A DNA stretch of 64,000 nt from DRTC01 sp964521025. GTDB taxonomy: Bacteria; Cloacimonadota; Cloacimonadia; Cloacimonadales; TCS61. Below are positions 55,057-63,750 of this stretch, in pieces. The position numbers and the translations under genes were made by a program. The stretch spans positions 5,309-69,308 of the forward strand of contig CAZFPK010000014.1 in assembly GCA_964521025.1 (NCBI GenBank), written 5' to 3'. The notes below the pieces were generated by a model. It searched no databases. It had not been told where the DNA came from and was given only the letters and a program-made list of their open reading frames with translations. Positions within the stretch are counted from its first letter, which is position 1; each line of letters begins with the position of its first letter.

Positions 55057-55218
55057 AAATGTCTCTTTCACAAGCTCTTACTTATTAACACTTTCAGAGT
55101 TCGGAGATGGTCGAACAAAGTGAGAGAAACCTGAAAGTGTTAAGCAGGAAGTGGAATTGGAAGAAACCTTGAAAGTGTTAAGCAAGAAGTGAAAGTGAAA
55201 GAAACATTTTCAAGGTTA
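55051..55218. repeat. Hairpin repeats between tupA and tupB
   Basis: Two element copies: CTCTGAAAATGTC...ACACTTTCAGAG at 55051-55099, whose left arm supplies the tupA stop, and a compound copy at 55128-55218 with two CCT(T)GAAAGTGTTAAGC arms and a closing AACATTTTCAAGG. This is the family found after the Mo hydroxylase and around moaA-moaC. The remaining bases to tupB contain another dispersed-repeat string (CTTCGTATCTTTGTGGTG). Confidence 0.7.
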
Positions 55219-55389
55219 AAATATATTATGAATATCTTTTTTCTAACTCACCCTCGATCCCTCTCTTACAATGCTATTTGTTCAAGCCAAAGATTGGGAA
55301 CAAGAAAACACACCTCCCGGCTAAAGCCGGACTCCTCTCAAGAGGAGATTTTCTTTGCGTTCTTCGTATCTTTGTGGTGAAATAAAATT

Positions 55390-56070
55390 ATGTCCAATCC
55401 ATTTATCGAAGCAGCAAATCTATTATTTTCAGGAAACAGGGAAGTATTATTCATCGTCTTCACTTCCCTGAAATTTTCATTTGCTTCGGTTATGATCTCA
55501 TCTATTGTCAGTATTCCGCTCGGAATATCACTGCATTTGCATACATTCCGTTTCAAAAGAAGTATCGTTGCTTTCCTGCACGGATTAATGGCTCTCCCAA
55601 CAGTCGTGATCGGACTCCTGGTTTATGCCATGATTTCCAATTCCGGATTATGCAGCGGTTCACGAATTTTGTTCACTCCTTTGGCGATCATTATCGGGCA
55701 ATCGATCCTGGCATTTCCATTGGTCACATCGATGGTATATTCCGGGCTTTCCAAACTAGATCCGCGATTCCAGGAAACTTTGATCACTTTGGGAGCGAAG
55801 AAGAAAAATATTTTTTCAGCAACAGTACGGGAATCAAAATTCATAATCCTATCAGCAATTCTGACCGGTTTCGGAAGAGTTGTGGGTGAAGTCGGAGTTT
55901 CCATGATGCTGGGCGGGAACATCCGCTGGTTCACGCGCACGATCACGACAACGATCGCTTTGGAAACAAGCAAAGGTGCGTTCAGTTTAGCATTGGCTCT
56001 CGGTATTATTTTGATGATCATCGCACTCGGAATCAACTTCGGCTTGCATATATTGGTGAAAGATGAATAA
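55390..56070 (+). CDS. tupB: Tungstate ABC transporter permease TupB
   Basis: 226 residues with about five to six transmembrane helices. The permease signature region is SGLSKLDPRFQETLITLGAKKKNIF, preceded by GLMALPTVVIGLLVYAM, both typical of TupB/ModB-like permeases, and followed by GRVVGEVGVSMMLGGNIRWFTRTITT. It forms the membrane channel for oxyanion import. A 333-bp repeat-rich gap separates it from tupA; its end overlaps tupC by eight bases. Confidence 0.93.
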   Translation: MSNPFIEAANLLFSGNREVLFIVFTSLKFSFASVMISSIVSIPLGISLHLHTFRFKRSIVAFLHGLMALPTVVIGLLVYAMISNSGLCSGSRILFTPLAIIIGQSILAFPLVTSMVYSGLSKLDPRFQETLITLGAKKKNIFSATVRESKFIILSAILTGFGRVVGEVGVSMMLGGNIRWFTRTITTTIALETSKGAFSLALALGIILMIIALGINFGLHILVKDE

Positions 56071-57037
56071 TCCGCTTTATCAGATCAAGAATTTGGAATT
56101 TTCATACAATTCCAAACCTGTCTTGAATATTACAAACCTGGTTTTGGAAAAAGGAAATATCTACACATTCCTGGGTGAGAACGGTTCCGGGAAAACTACT
56201 CTTCTGAAGATTATGAACGGTCTTTTGGATTCTTCCTGTTTATTATTCGAAGGAAGTTCCGGTAAAAAAAATATCCGCAAGAAAACGGTTTATGTTCATC
56301 AAAATCCTTTTTTATTAAAAGGAACCGTTTTTTACAATATTGCTTTTGGTTTGAAAATGCGGCAGGAATCCGATCTGAAAAAAAAAGTAAAAAATGCTCT
56401 GAAAATCGTTGGTTTGGAAAATTTTGAAAAAAGGAAAACCGGAGAACTTTCAGGTGGTGAAATCCAGCGAATCGCTATCGCACGAGCATTAGTTCTGGAG
56501 CCGGAAGTTCTGCTCCTGGACGAACCGACAGCGAATGTCGATAAAAAAACAATGATCCTGTTTACAGAGATCTTATTAAAAATTAAAAAAAATACAACCT
56601 TGATCATCAGCACGCACGATCATCGTTTTGCTTATCATATTTGTGATGAGATGATACATCTGGAAAATGGTAAAATTCAGCCTCATCAAGAGAATATTTT
56701 CAAAGGAAAAACAATAGAGCAAAATGAAGGATTTACTCTTTTCAAAACAAAAAATGTGATTTTGAAATGTCCGGCAATCGATGGTGATTTCAATAAAGCT
56801 GTGATCGATTTTAAAGATGTGATCCTCTCCGCTGAAAAAATCGAAACTTCTGCCAGAAACAACTTTTCAGGAACGGTTTTAAGAATCGAAAAAAGAAAAA
56901 ATTTATATATAATAATTTTAGATATCGGCATCAGAGTATCATCTATCATAACCGAAAATTCATTGAAAAGTTTTGAAATAAGTAAAGGGAAAAAGATGTT
57001 TCTCGCTTTTAAAACATCGGCGGTAAGGTTATATTGA
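56063..57037 (+). CDS. tupC: Tungstate ABC transporter ATPase TupC with C-terminal TOBE-like domain
   Basis: 324 residues. ATPase motifs: Walker A GENGSGKTT, Q-loop VHQNPFLL, signature LSGGEIQRIAIARAL, Walker B VLLLDEPTANVD and the H-loop STHDH. Residues about 250-324 form an extension resembling the Mop/TOBE oxyanion-sensing domain (NNFSGTVLRIEKRKNLYIIILDIGIRVSSIITENS), which could give feedback inhibition by bound oxyanion. It overlaps tupB and is followed by a family-B hairpin repeat before moeA. Confidence 0.92.
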   Translation: MNNPLYQIKNLEFSYNSKPVLNITNLVLEKGNIYTFLGENGSGKTTLLKIMNGLLDSSCLLFEGSSGKKNIRKKTVYVHQNPFLLKGTVFYNIAFGLKMRQESDLKKKVKNALKIVGLENFEKRKTGELSGGEIQRIAIARALVLEPEVLLLDEPTANVDKKTMILFTEILLKIKKNTTLIISTHDHRFAYHICDEMIHLENGKIQPHQENIFKGKTIEQNEGFTLFKTKNVILKCPAIDGDFNKAVIDFKDVILSAEKIETSARNNFSGTVLRIEKRKNLYIIILDIGIRVSSIITENSLKSFEISKGKKMFLAFKTSAVRLY

Positions 57038-57045
57038 AATGATCA

Positions 57046-57155
57046 TATTCCGAATGTCCGATGCACTTGGGAATGTAAGTATCGACTTAACACAAGACCA
57101 TCGGTTTTTCCCAGGTCTTATTAAAACATTCCGATGACCTGCGGACAATCGGAAG
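57046..57155. repeat. Family-B hairpin repeat between tupC and moeA
   Basis: Left arm near 57046-57076 (ATTCCGAATGTCCGATGC...GAATGT) and right arm at 57126-57155 (ACATTCCGATGACCTGCGG...CGGAAG) are roughly complementary. The right arm recurs exactly at 60359-60388 between moaC and the MOSC gene, and a degenerate version lies near 59268-59300. Confidence 0.7.
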
Positions 57156-57177
57156 TATTCATAATTCAGGAAGTAAA

Positions 57178-58347
57178 ATGATCCAACTAAATAAAGCAGT
57201 AGAAATAATGCAAAGTATGGAAGTAAAAGTCCGGACCGAAAAAATACCGGTTACGAAATCTCTGGGAAGAGTTTTAGCAGAAGATGTTTTCTCCGGTTTG
57301 GATTCTCCTCCTTTCGCTAAATCTGCTATGGACGGTTTCGCCTATAATTCCGATGATGAAGGGAATGAGTTAAAAATCATCGAGACGATACCAGCCGGAC
57401 ATATTCCTCAAAAAGAAATAAAAGCAGGAGAATGTTCCAAAATCATGACCGGAGCAATGATCCCGAAAGGTGCGGATAAAGTCGTGAAAATTGAAAACTG
57501 CACGATCGGAGATGGTTGCGTCAGATTCCAAAAAGAAAAAAACGATAATATCATCAAGAAAGGAGAAAACCTGAAAACCGGAGAGAAGGTTCTCGAAAAA
57601 TGCATCATCAGACCGCAGGAGATCGGGATTTTATCTTCTCTCGGTTTAGCGGAAATCGAAGTTGCACGACAACCATTGACCGGAGTTATCACAACCGGAA
57701 CAGAACTGAAAAATCCCGGGAAGAAATTAGAACCGGGTCAAATCTACAATAGCAACGGCTATCAGATAAGTGCTCAAATAGAAAAGATGAACTGCAAAGC
57801 AAAATATTTCGGAACTGTTCCGGATGACCCTGAAAAAACATTTCTCATCATAAAAAATGCAATGGAAGAATGCGATGTTCTGATCCTATCCGGCGGCGTA
57901 TCGATGGGGGATTTTGATTTCGTTCCCAAAATGCTGGAAAGAAACGGTGTCGATATCCTCCTTCATAAAGTAGCGATCAAACCCGGCAAACCGACTCTTT
58001 TCGGAGAGAAAAACGGAAAATTCGTCTTCGGACTTCCCGGAAACCCGGTCTCGACTTTCATCATTTTCGAGGTTTTTATCAAACCTTTCCTCTTCAAAAT
58101 GATGGGACTCGATTTTGTTCCGCATATCCAAAAAGGAATTCTATCCGCAACCATCAAAAGAAAAAGAACGGAACGGGTCGAATATTTTCCCGTACTTTTT
58201 ACAAAAGGAGAAATTTTTCCTGTTAAATATCATGGTTCGTCTCATCTGAATATTCTGGGTCGAACAAATGCTCTCATCAAAATAGAGCAGGGAATCTCCG
58301 CAATCATCGAAGGAAGCGAGATCGATGTTAGACAAATTCAGGCGTGA
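57178..58347 (+). CDS. moeA: Molybdopterin molybdenumtransferase MoeA
   Basis: 389 residues with the four-domain MoeA layout: SGLDSPPFAKSAMDGFAYNSDD, IMTGAMIPKGADKVVKIE, TTGTELKNPGKKLEPGQIYNSNGYQI, DVLILSGGVSMGDFDFVP, HKVAIKPGKPTLFG and GLPGNPVSTFIIFEVF. MoeA inserts molybdate (or tungstate in tungsten users) into adenylated molybdopterin. Its position just after the Tup transporter fits either metal. GGAAG lies before the ATG. Its end overlaps moaA by 23 bases. Confidence 0.96.
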   Translation: MIQLNKAVEIMQSMEVKVRTEKIPVTKSLGRVLAEDVFSGLDSPPFAKSAMDGFAYNSDDEGNELKIIETIPAGHIPQKEIKAGECSKIMTGAMIPKGADKVVKIENCTIGDGCVRFQKEKNDNIIKKGENLKTGEKVLEKCIIRPQEIGILSSLGLAEIEVARQPLTGVITTGTELKNPGKKLEPGQIYNSNGYQISAQIEKMNCKAKYFGTVPDDPEKTFLIIKNAMEECDVLILSGGVSMGDFDFVPKMLERNGVDILLHKVAIKPGKPTLFGEKNGKFVFGLPGNPVSTFIIFEVFIKPFLFKMMGLDFVPHIQKGILSATIKRKRTERVEYFPVLFTKGEIFPVKYHGSSHLNILGRTNALIKIEQGISAIIEGSEIDVRQIQA

Positions 58348-59122
58348 AATCAATTATCTGCGTATTTCCGTAACCGATAAATGTAACCTGCGCTGTACTT
58401 ATTGTATGCCGGAAGAAGGTGTTCCCAGACGCAAACATGAGGATTTTCTGACCTTCGAACAAATTGAAAAAGTGGTTCGGGAAGCCGCAGAACTCGGGAT
58501 CAGGAAAATTCGTCTGACCGGTGGAGAACCTCTCGTTAAAAACGGGATCGAAAATTTAGTGGAAAAAATTTCTAAGATAGAAGGAATCGAGATCGTCTCC
58601 ATGACAACGAATGGAATTCTTCTCCCGCAAAAAGCAGATGTCCTGAAAAAAGCAGGACTTACAAGTGTCAATATTTCCTGCGATACACTCGCTCCCGGGA
58701 GATTTGAACAACTTACTCACGGTGGTGATCTGGAAAATGCTTTGAAGGGAATAGATGCAGCAATTGCCGCAGGTTTCATGACTAAAATAAATATGGTCGT
58801 TTTTGCAGATGCGAAAAAAAAAGAAATTAAAAGAATGCAGGATTTTTGTGAACAGAAAGGGATCGAACTGCAACTTATTAATCATTATTCGTTAGTTTCG
58901 GAAAAACAGGAACATTACGCTTTTGACCGTCCGCCGAATTGTGCAAACTGTAACCGAATCCGACTTCTCGCTGATGGAAATTTGAAACCTTGCCTTCACA
59001 GTAATGAAGAAATTAAAGTAAATATGAATGATATCAAAGGTTCGCTGATAAGAACGATTTTGAGCAAACCCAAATCGGGTGATAGTTGCTCGAATCGAAA
59101 TATGTCGGAGATCGGCGGATAA
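58325..59122 (+). CDS. moaA: GTP 3',8-cyclase MoaA, compact form
   Basis: 265 residues, shorter than the usual ~325. The radical-SAM cluster is intact at Cys20, Cys24 and Cys27 (DKCNLRCTYCMPEEG), and the second cluster is present at Cys206, Cys209 and Cys223 (CANCNRIRLLADGNLKPC). The Arg residues beside that cluster and the C-terminal Gly-Gly tail needed for catalysis are kept. About 50 residues seen in typical MoaA between the clusters are missing. It converts GTP to the cyclic precursor of molybdopterin. It starts inside moeA, so they are co-translated. Confidence 0.93.
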   Translation: MLDKFRREINYLRISVTDKCNLRCTYCMPEEGVPRRKHEDFLTFEQIEKVVREAAELGIRKIRLTGGEPLVKNGIENLVEKISKIEGIEIVSMTTNGILLPQKADVLKKAGLTSVNISCDTLAPGRFEQLTHGGDLENALKGIDAAIAAGFMTKINMVVFADAKKKEIKRMQDFCEQKGIELQLINHYSLVSEKQEHYAFDRPPNCANCNRIRLLADGNLKPCLHSNEEIKVNMNDIKGSLIRTILSKPKSGDSCSNRNMSEIGG

Positions 59123-59354
59123 AACTCTGAAAAAGTCTCTTTCAAGCATTCTTGCACTTGACTCTTTCAGAGTTTGGAGTTGGCAGAAAGTGTAGTTATT
59201 TACCTTGAAAGTGTTAAATTAGAAGAAAGATTGAGAGAAACATTTTCAAGGTTTCGCAGGTCCAAAACATTCAGATGTCCTGCGGATCCCGAAGATTTTC
59301 GGGAGAAGTTTTTATTTGGAAGGAAACTCTGAAAATGTCTCCTTCATAATTTCT
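59123..59354. repeat. Hairpin repeats after moaA
   Basis: Element copies of the CTCTGAAA/CCTTGAAA family: CTCTGAAAAAGTC...GACTCTTTCAGAG near 59128-59171 and CCTTGAAAGTGTTAAAT...AACATTTTCAAGG near 59203-59252. A degenerate family-B fragment (AACATTCAGATGTCCTGCGG) follows near 59267-59290. Non-coding. Confidence 0.65.
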
Positions 59355-59750
59355 CTCAAATTGACACTTTCAGAGGTGGGAAAGTAATTGAGAAAGATAC
59401 CTTCAAATTGACACTTTCAGAGTTGGGAAAGCAATTGAGAAAGATANNNNNNNNNNNNNNNNNNNNNNNNNNNNNNNNNNNNNNNNNNNNNNNNNNNNNN
59501 NNNNNNNNNNNNNNNNNNNNNNNNNNNNNNNNNNNNNNNNNNNNNNAATTGAGAAAGATATCTTCAAATTGACACTTTCAGAGTTGGGAAAGTAATTGAG
59601 AAAGATATCTTCAAATTGACACATTCAGAGTTGGGAAAGCAATTGAGAAAGATATCTTCAAAATGACACTTTCAGAGTTGGGAAAGTAATTGAGAAAGAT
59701 ACCTTCAAATTACCACTTTCAGAGTTGGGAAGGCAATTGAGAAAGATACC
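59355..59750. repeat. 47-bp tandem repeat array with assembly gap
   Basis: Units with exact 47-base period start at 59355, 59402, 59563, 59610, 59657 and 59704, each reading roughly TTCAAATTGACACTTTCAGAG then TTGGGAAAGTAATTGAGAAAGATA. A new element arm begins at 59751. The 100-N gap (59447-59546) falls inside the array. The distance across it (161) is not a multiple of 47, so the gap length is a placeholder and the true copy number is unknown. Confidence 0.9.
59447..59546. other. Assembly gap (100 N)
   Basis: Exactly 100 unknown bases, the conventional placeholder size, placed inside the 47-bp array. The array is the obvious reason the assembler could not close it. Confidence 0.99.
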
Positions 59751-59812
59751 TTGAAAGTGTTAAGCGAGATGAAGAGATGAAAGAAACATTTTCAAGGTAA
59801 ATAGGAGGAATG

Positions 59813-60262
59813 ATGGAATTCACCCATCTCGATAAAAACGGGAAAGCAAAAATGGTAGATGTTTCCCATAAACCAAAAGTGAAGAGGACTGCATCAGCAA
59901 TCGGGAAGATCTACCTGCAAAAAGAAACGATCAAAAAGATAAAAGAGAATGAGATCAAAAAAGGTGATGTGCTGACAGTTGCTAAAATCGCTGCGATTTC
60001 CGGAGCGAAGAAAACAACCGATTTAATACCTCTTTGTCATAACATCACGATCGACAATATCGATGTGGATTTTTCGATCCAGGAGGATCAGATCGAGATC
60101 AGAAGCAAAGCCTTCTGTACAGGCAAAACCGGCATCGAAATGGAAGCTTTAACAGCAGTTTCTATTGCTGCTCTGACGATCTATGATATGTGCAAAGCAG
60201 TCGATAAAACGATGGTTATCTCGGAGATAAAACTGCTGGAAAAAACAAAGGAAGAAATTTGA
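59813..60262 (+). CDS. moaC: Cyclic pyranopterin monophosphate synthase MoaC
   Basis: About 149 residues. Family blocks: LDKNGKAKMVDVSHKPKVKRTA, IAAISGAKKTTDLIPLCHNI, and FCTGKTGIEMEALTAVSIAALTIYDMCKAVD, which carry the active-site Lys and Asp. MoaC turns the MoaA product into cyclic pyranopterin monophosphate. Two adjacent ATGs follow AGGAGG; the second (59813) has the better spacing. The tandem array lies directly upstream and a family-B hairpin directly downstream. Confidence 0.96.
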   Translation: MEFTHLDKNGKAKMVDVSHKPKVKRTASAIGKIYLQKETIKKIKENEIKKGDVLTVAKIAAISGAKKTTDLIPLCHNITIDNIDVDFSIQEDQIEIRSKAFCTGKTGIEMEALTAVSIAALTIYDMCKAVDKTMVISEIKLLEKTKEEI

Positions 60263-60268
60263 TATCAT

Positions 60269-60388
60269 CTTCCGAATGTGCGATGCTCTTCGGAATGATG
60301 ATGAAATTGTAAGTGTTAAAATTGTTTAGTAATGAGTGTGGGGGTCTTATCGAACAAGACATTCCGATGACCTGCGGACAATCGGAAG
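60269..60388. repeat. Family-B hairpin repeat between moaC and the MOSC gene
   Basis: Left arm near 60269-60297 (CTTCCGAATGTGCGATGC...CGGAATG) and right arm 60359-60388, the latter identical to 57126-57155. The GGAAG at its right end lies about 12 bases before the next start codon and is the only visible ribosome-site candidate for that gene. Confidence 0.7.
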
Positions 60389-60400
60389 TTTTAAAAAATT

Positions 60401-60841
60401 ATGAAAAAAGAATTCAAGATTTTATCGATCAATATTTCAAATAAAAAAGGTAAGCAGAAAAAGCCTGTCAAAAGCATTTTTCTCGAAAAAAATTCAGGTT
60501 TGAAAAATGATGCTCATGCGGGAAATTGGCAGCGTCAGGTTTCACTTCTGGCAAATGAAGACATTGAAACAATGCGCGGAAAAGGCATCGAATTGAATTT
60601 CGGAGATTTTGCGGAAAATATCACAACTGCAGGAATCGATCTCTCAAATTTTACAATCGGGACTAAACTTTATCTCGGGGAAGCGATTCTTGAAATAACT
60701 CAAATAGGGAAAGAATGTCATCAAGACTGTGAGATTTTTCAAATAATCGGGGATTGCGTGATGCCGCGAAAAGGTGTGTTTGCGAAAGTCTTAAAAGGAG
60801 GAAAAATATCAAATGAGAGTTACTGTTATTACCATATCTGA
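60401..60841 (+). CDS. MOSC-domain protein
   Basis: 146 residues, a stand-alone MOSC domain: VKSIFLEKNSGLKNDAHAGNWQRQVSLLA, FGDFAENITTAGIDL, and the conserved cysteines in QIGKECHQDCEIFQ. MOSC proteins bind molybdenum cofactor or its sulfurated form through Cys. The start lies just after a family-B repeat. The end overlaps the next gene by 29 bases. Many Mo clusters pair MOSC with MogA/MoaB, sometimes fused; here they are separate but coupled. Confidence 0.92.
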   Translation: MKKEFKILSINISNKKGKQKKPVKSIFLEKNSGLKNDAHAGNWQRQVSLLANEDIETMRGKGIELNFGDFAENITTAGIDLSNFTIGTKLYLGEAILEITQIGKECHQDCEIFQIIGDCVMPRKGVFAKVLKGGKISNESYCYYHI

Positions 60842-61280
60842 TAGAGCCTCGAAAGGAATTTATAAAGATCTTTCAGGTCAAAAAATTGCAGATATTTTAG
60901 TAAAAAAAATCAGGAATGTCCAGATTAAAATAACGATTGTTCCGGACGAAAAAGCTAAAATCCTGAAATGCCTGAGAGCAAATCTTAATTCCGATTTTAT
61001 CATCACTACCGGCGGAACCGGAATTTCGGATAAGGATGTTACTCCCGAAATTTGCAGGCAATTTTGTGACAAAGAACTGCCCGGCATTTCCGAAATAATT
61101 CGAGCAGAATCCTATAAAGAAACTCCGATGGCTATGCTTTCGCGTGGATTCTCAGGAATGAGAGGAAATACGATCATCGTTAATTTTCCCGGTTCCGTAA
61201 AAGCAGTGACACTTTGCACGCAAGTTTTGACACAAATCATGGATCACGCTTTGAAAATGATGAAAGGTGAAGGACACTGA
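60813..61280 (+). CDS. Molybdopterin adenylyltransferase MogA/MoaB family
   Basis: 155 residues. Motifs: VTVITISDRASKGIYKDLSG, DFIITTGGTGISDKDVTPE, MLSRGFSGMRGNTIIVNFPGS. The enzyme adenylates molybdopterin before MoeA inserts the metal. The ATG is preceded by AAGGAGG inside the MOSC gene, with a 29-base overlap. MogA and MoaB cannot be separated reliably on sequence alone. Confidence 0.94.
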   Translation: MRVTVITISDRASKGIYKDLSGQKIADILVKKIRNVQIKITIVPDEKAKILKCLRANLNSDFIITTGGTGISDKDVTPEICRQFCDKELPGISEIIRAESYKETPMAMLSRGFSGMRGNTIIVNFPGSVKAVTLCTQVLTQIMDHALKMMKGEGH

Positions 61281-61314
61281 AAACCTCACCTTAATCCTTT
61301 TAAACCCCTTTGTG

Positions 61315-61346
61315 TTTCCCCTTTAATAAAGGGGAAATTATAAGGA
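61315..61346 (+). terminator. Hairpin after mogA/moaB, possible terminator or repeat
   Basis: Stem TTTCCCCTTT / AAAGGGGAAA (61315-61324, 61328-61337) with a 3-base loop, followed after a few bases by a T-run near 61346-61353. A similar CTCCCTTT/AAAGGGAG hairpin lies near 61413-61431. Such strings also occur as dispersed repeats, so a terminator is only one reading. Confidence 0.4.
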
Positions 61347-61474
61347 TTTTTTTATGTAATCAGAAAGGAAATCACTCCTTCTCAAAAAATCAAGAAGTCC
61401 ATATATCTCCCTTTGGTAAAGGGAGAATTAAAGAGGGTTTGGAGAAAATTGGGATAAGGTAGAAAGGAAATCAA

Positions 61475-62215
61475 ATGAAAGCTTTTAGCATTATCGGTTA
61501 TCATCGTACCGGAAAAACAACTCTGGTTGTGAATTTGCTTGAAGAATTAAAGAAAAGAGGATACAAAGTCGCATCCATAAAAGATATTCACCGCGCAGAT
61601 TTCACGATGGAAAAAGAGGATTCTAATTCTCAAAAGCATTTAAAAGCATCAGAGAATGTCGTTTTCGCCAGGGGTTTGAAGGAGACTCATCAAATCTGGA
61701 AACGGCAGTTATCATTAAACGAAATGCTGTCTCATCTCGATGCAGATTTTGTGATCGTGGAAGGGATGAAAAAATCTCCGCTTCCCAAAATTTTGTGTGC
61801 CGAAGACGAGCAGCAACTGAACGAATTATGCGATGATACTGTCTTTGCCGTCTCCGGGAATTATGCAGAAGAAAATTCCGAATTCAAGAAATTACCAACT
61901 TATCCAACCACAACGAATATCGAGAAACTGGTGGATTTGATCGAAGAAAAAGTATTTCCGAAACTTCCCTTAAAAGAAAACTGTAAAGCCTGCAAACTCT
62001 CCTGCCGGGAAATGACAGCTCAAATTTTACAAGGAAATAAAACCAGGAATGATTGTGCTACGGAAAAGTATTTCGGTATTCGACTAAAAGTGAATGCTCA
62101 GGATATTGAACTTGTTCCATTCGTGCAGAAAGCGTTTAAAGATTCCATTTTGGGTTTTGTGCGAAATTTGAAAGGAGCGGATAGAGGAAAAGTTGAGATT
62201 GTGATTGAGGGATGA
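61475..62215 (+). CDS. mobB: Molybdopterin-guanine dinucleotide biosynthesis protein MobB-like
   Basis: 246 residues. The N-terminal ~165 are a MobB GTPase: P-loop GYHRTGKTTLVVNLL, the family KVASIKDIHRADFTM and FVIVEGMKKSPLPKIL. The C-terminal ~80 carry a cysteine cluster (CKACKLSCREMTAQI) that may hold an Fe-S cluster, an extension I have seen in some anaerobe MobB proteins. It supports guanylation of the cofactor with MobA, which is not in the window. AAAGGA precedes the ATG. Confidence 0.9.
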   Translation: MKAFSIIGYHRTGKTTLVVNLLEELKKRGYKVASIKDIHRADFTMEKEDSNSQKHLKASENVVFARGLKETHQIWKRQLSLNEMLSHLDADFVIVEGMKKSPLPKILCAEDEQQLNELCDDTVFAVSGNYAEENSEFKKLPTYPTTTNIEKLVDLIEEKVFPKLPLKENCKACKLSCREMTAQILQGNKTRNDCATEKYFGIRLKVNAQDIELVPFVQKAFKDSILGFVRNLKGADRGKVEIVIEG

Positions 62216-62244
62216 CGCTCAGACTAAACCACCGAAAATTTTAC

Positions 62245-62345
62245 TCGTTCCTACGCTCCCGCGTAGGAATGAAAATTATTTCACAACATTCTGCGTTGTT
62301 TAATAAATGACGCAGGAGCGTCCTCGCAGGTATTCCAATGCAGAG
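62245..62345. repeat. Palindromic repeat cluster after mobB
   Basis: Several inverted strings: GTTCCTACGCTCCCGCGTAGGA, and near the end ATTCCAATGCAGAGCATTGG, with GACGCAGGAGCGTC between. A related fragment lies at 28134-28180. Non-coding; it lies between convergent genes and could also aid termination. Confidence 0.6.
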
Positions 62346-62412
62346 CATTGGAACGAGTATAAAAAATCGTTCGAAAATATCATTTATTCCAAAAAGATTA
62401 TCCACTACTTTT

Positions 62413-63393
62413 TCATTTCATATAATCATTATTTTTCTTTGCAATGATAATGAAAGAGAGTTCCGTTAAAGGAGAAATTTTTGTTATGTTGAATCCAATA
62501 GCATTAATTATTTTCTGAAGAGATGTTATGGTTACTATTTTCCGGCATGGATCGAACACTATTTGATTAAGCACAAATAAAGCCCCAAAAAGCGGGTTTG
62601 ATTTTGCAGGATCAGAATAATAGCCGCGAACTATTAACATGCCGTCATCAATTAAACAATTCCATGCATTTCTCAAGATAAGTTCCGCTTCAGATTCATC
62701 ATAAATAACATCCGACAGGAGCACAACATCTATTTTTTCACCAAATGTTTCTTTTGTAATATCAGATTCTCGTAATTCAATTCGTTCAACTTCTTTATGA
62801 TTTGAAATTATTTCCTTCGTTATCACCAAAGTATTGCTTTTATCCAATATTATCGATTTTAATTCCGGATATTTTTGACAAAGTGCAGCAGAATATAATC
62901 CTGAACCTCCCCCTGCATCTATCATTAATTGACAGCCGGAAAGGTCTACCGCATGTATTAGGGCATCTACCTCACCTAACATTCCTAGATTATTCATCCC
63001 TTTGATGAATGTTCTATGAACTTCATCTACATTCTGCTCGTCAGTAAATTTTTCATCATTTTTTATTATCTCATAAAGCTTATTCCAACGATGTGACTCA
63101 TTATACAGTAATTTAATAAAATCCCCTGCATAATAAGGTTCGTCTTCTACGAGGTAAACACGACTAAAATGTGAATTTGAATACTTATCACTTTTTAAAT
63201 TTAAAAGACCCATACCGACGCAGGCATCCAAAAGAGGTTTAAGATAAAGCGGGAGAGATTGACAATGTGAAGATAAATCCTCAACACTCATCAGGTTATC
63301 TGAAAGAATCGTAAAAATTTTTAGACGAATCGCAGTAGTAAGAACTGATGATTTCCAGGGAGCAACTAATAAATCAAAAATTGTATCTTTCAT
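62413..63393 (-). CDS. SAM-dependent O-methyltransferase-like protein
   Basis: 326 residues. An N-terminal winged-helix dimerisation region (VAPWKSSVLTTAIRLKIFTILSD...) is followed by a class I methyltransferase fold: SAM site LMIDAGGGSGLYSAALCQKYP, acidic loop IILDKSN and DVVLLSDVIYDESEAE. This is the layout of small-molecule O-methyltransferases (hydroxyindole/polyketide type). Substrate unknown. No pathway genes lie nearby; decayed coding fragments lie upstream on the same strand, so this may be the surviving part of a larger lost locus. Confidence 0.82.
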   Translation of the reverse strand: MKDTIFDLLVAPWKSSVLTTAIRLKIFTILSDNLMSVEDLSSHCQSLPLYLKPLLDACVGMGLLNLKSDKYSNSHFSRVYLVEDEPYYAGDFIKLLYNESHRWNKLYEIIKNDEKFTDEQNVDEVHRTFIKGMNNLGMLGEVDALIHAVDLSGCQLMIDAGGGSGLYSAALCQKYPELKSIILDKSNTLVITKEIISNHKEVERIELRESDITKETFGEKIDVVLLSDVIYDESEAELILRNAWNCLIDDGMLIVRGYYSDPAKSNPLFGALFVLNQIVFDPCRKIVTITSLQKIINAIGFNITKISPLTELSFIIIAKKNNDYMK

Positions 63394-63488
63394 AATCCCG
63401 AACTCTTACTCAAAAAATGTATTATTTAATTTGTGTTTTTTCAGGGCATAACATCGCATTATATTGCGAGTTTTGCAGTTTAATAACC

Positions 63489-63581
63489 TTATATCTTCGC
63501 AAGATAATATTCAAAGGATTTTGGCCGATGATTTATTCTTTCTAGTTCTTCATACATGCTGTTCTTCTTTGTTTTTGCCAT
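63489..63581 (-). pseudogene. Possible N-terminal remnant of a methyltransferase gene
   Basis: A 30-residue frame beginning MAKTKKNSMYEELERINHRP and continuing KSFEYYLAKI. The opening resembles the start of some class I SAM methyltransferases as I recall them (INxRPxPFE-type), then stops. No other part of such a protein is visible between here and the O-methyltransferase gene. It may be a degraded fragment or chance. Confidence 0.3.
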
Positions 63582-63750
63582 TTAACGGTTTGAATATGCC
63601 ACACCATCGTCAACAAACCACTCGACTTTTAAATGCAAACTCAGCCCAAAACAAACCACGAAACTATAAATGAAGTCTGGTGTGGATATTTTTGTTCGTG
63701 GATGTTTTCTTTTCATACTTGAAGCAAATAAGGAAGATAGCTATTAACAG

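Noticed and set aside
59355..59750. CRISPR array
   Set aside because: The 47-base units are directly adjacent with no unique spacers, and no cas genes are present.
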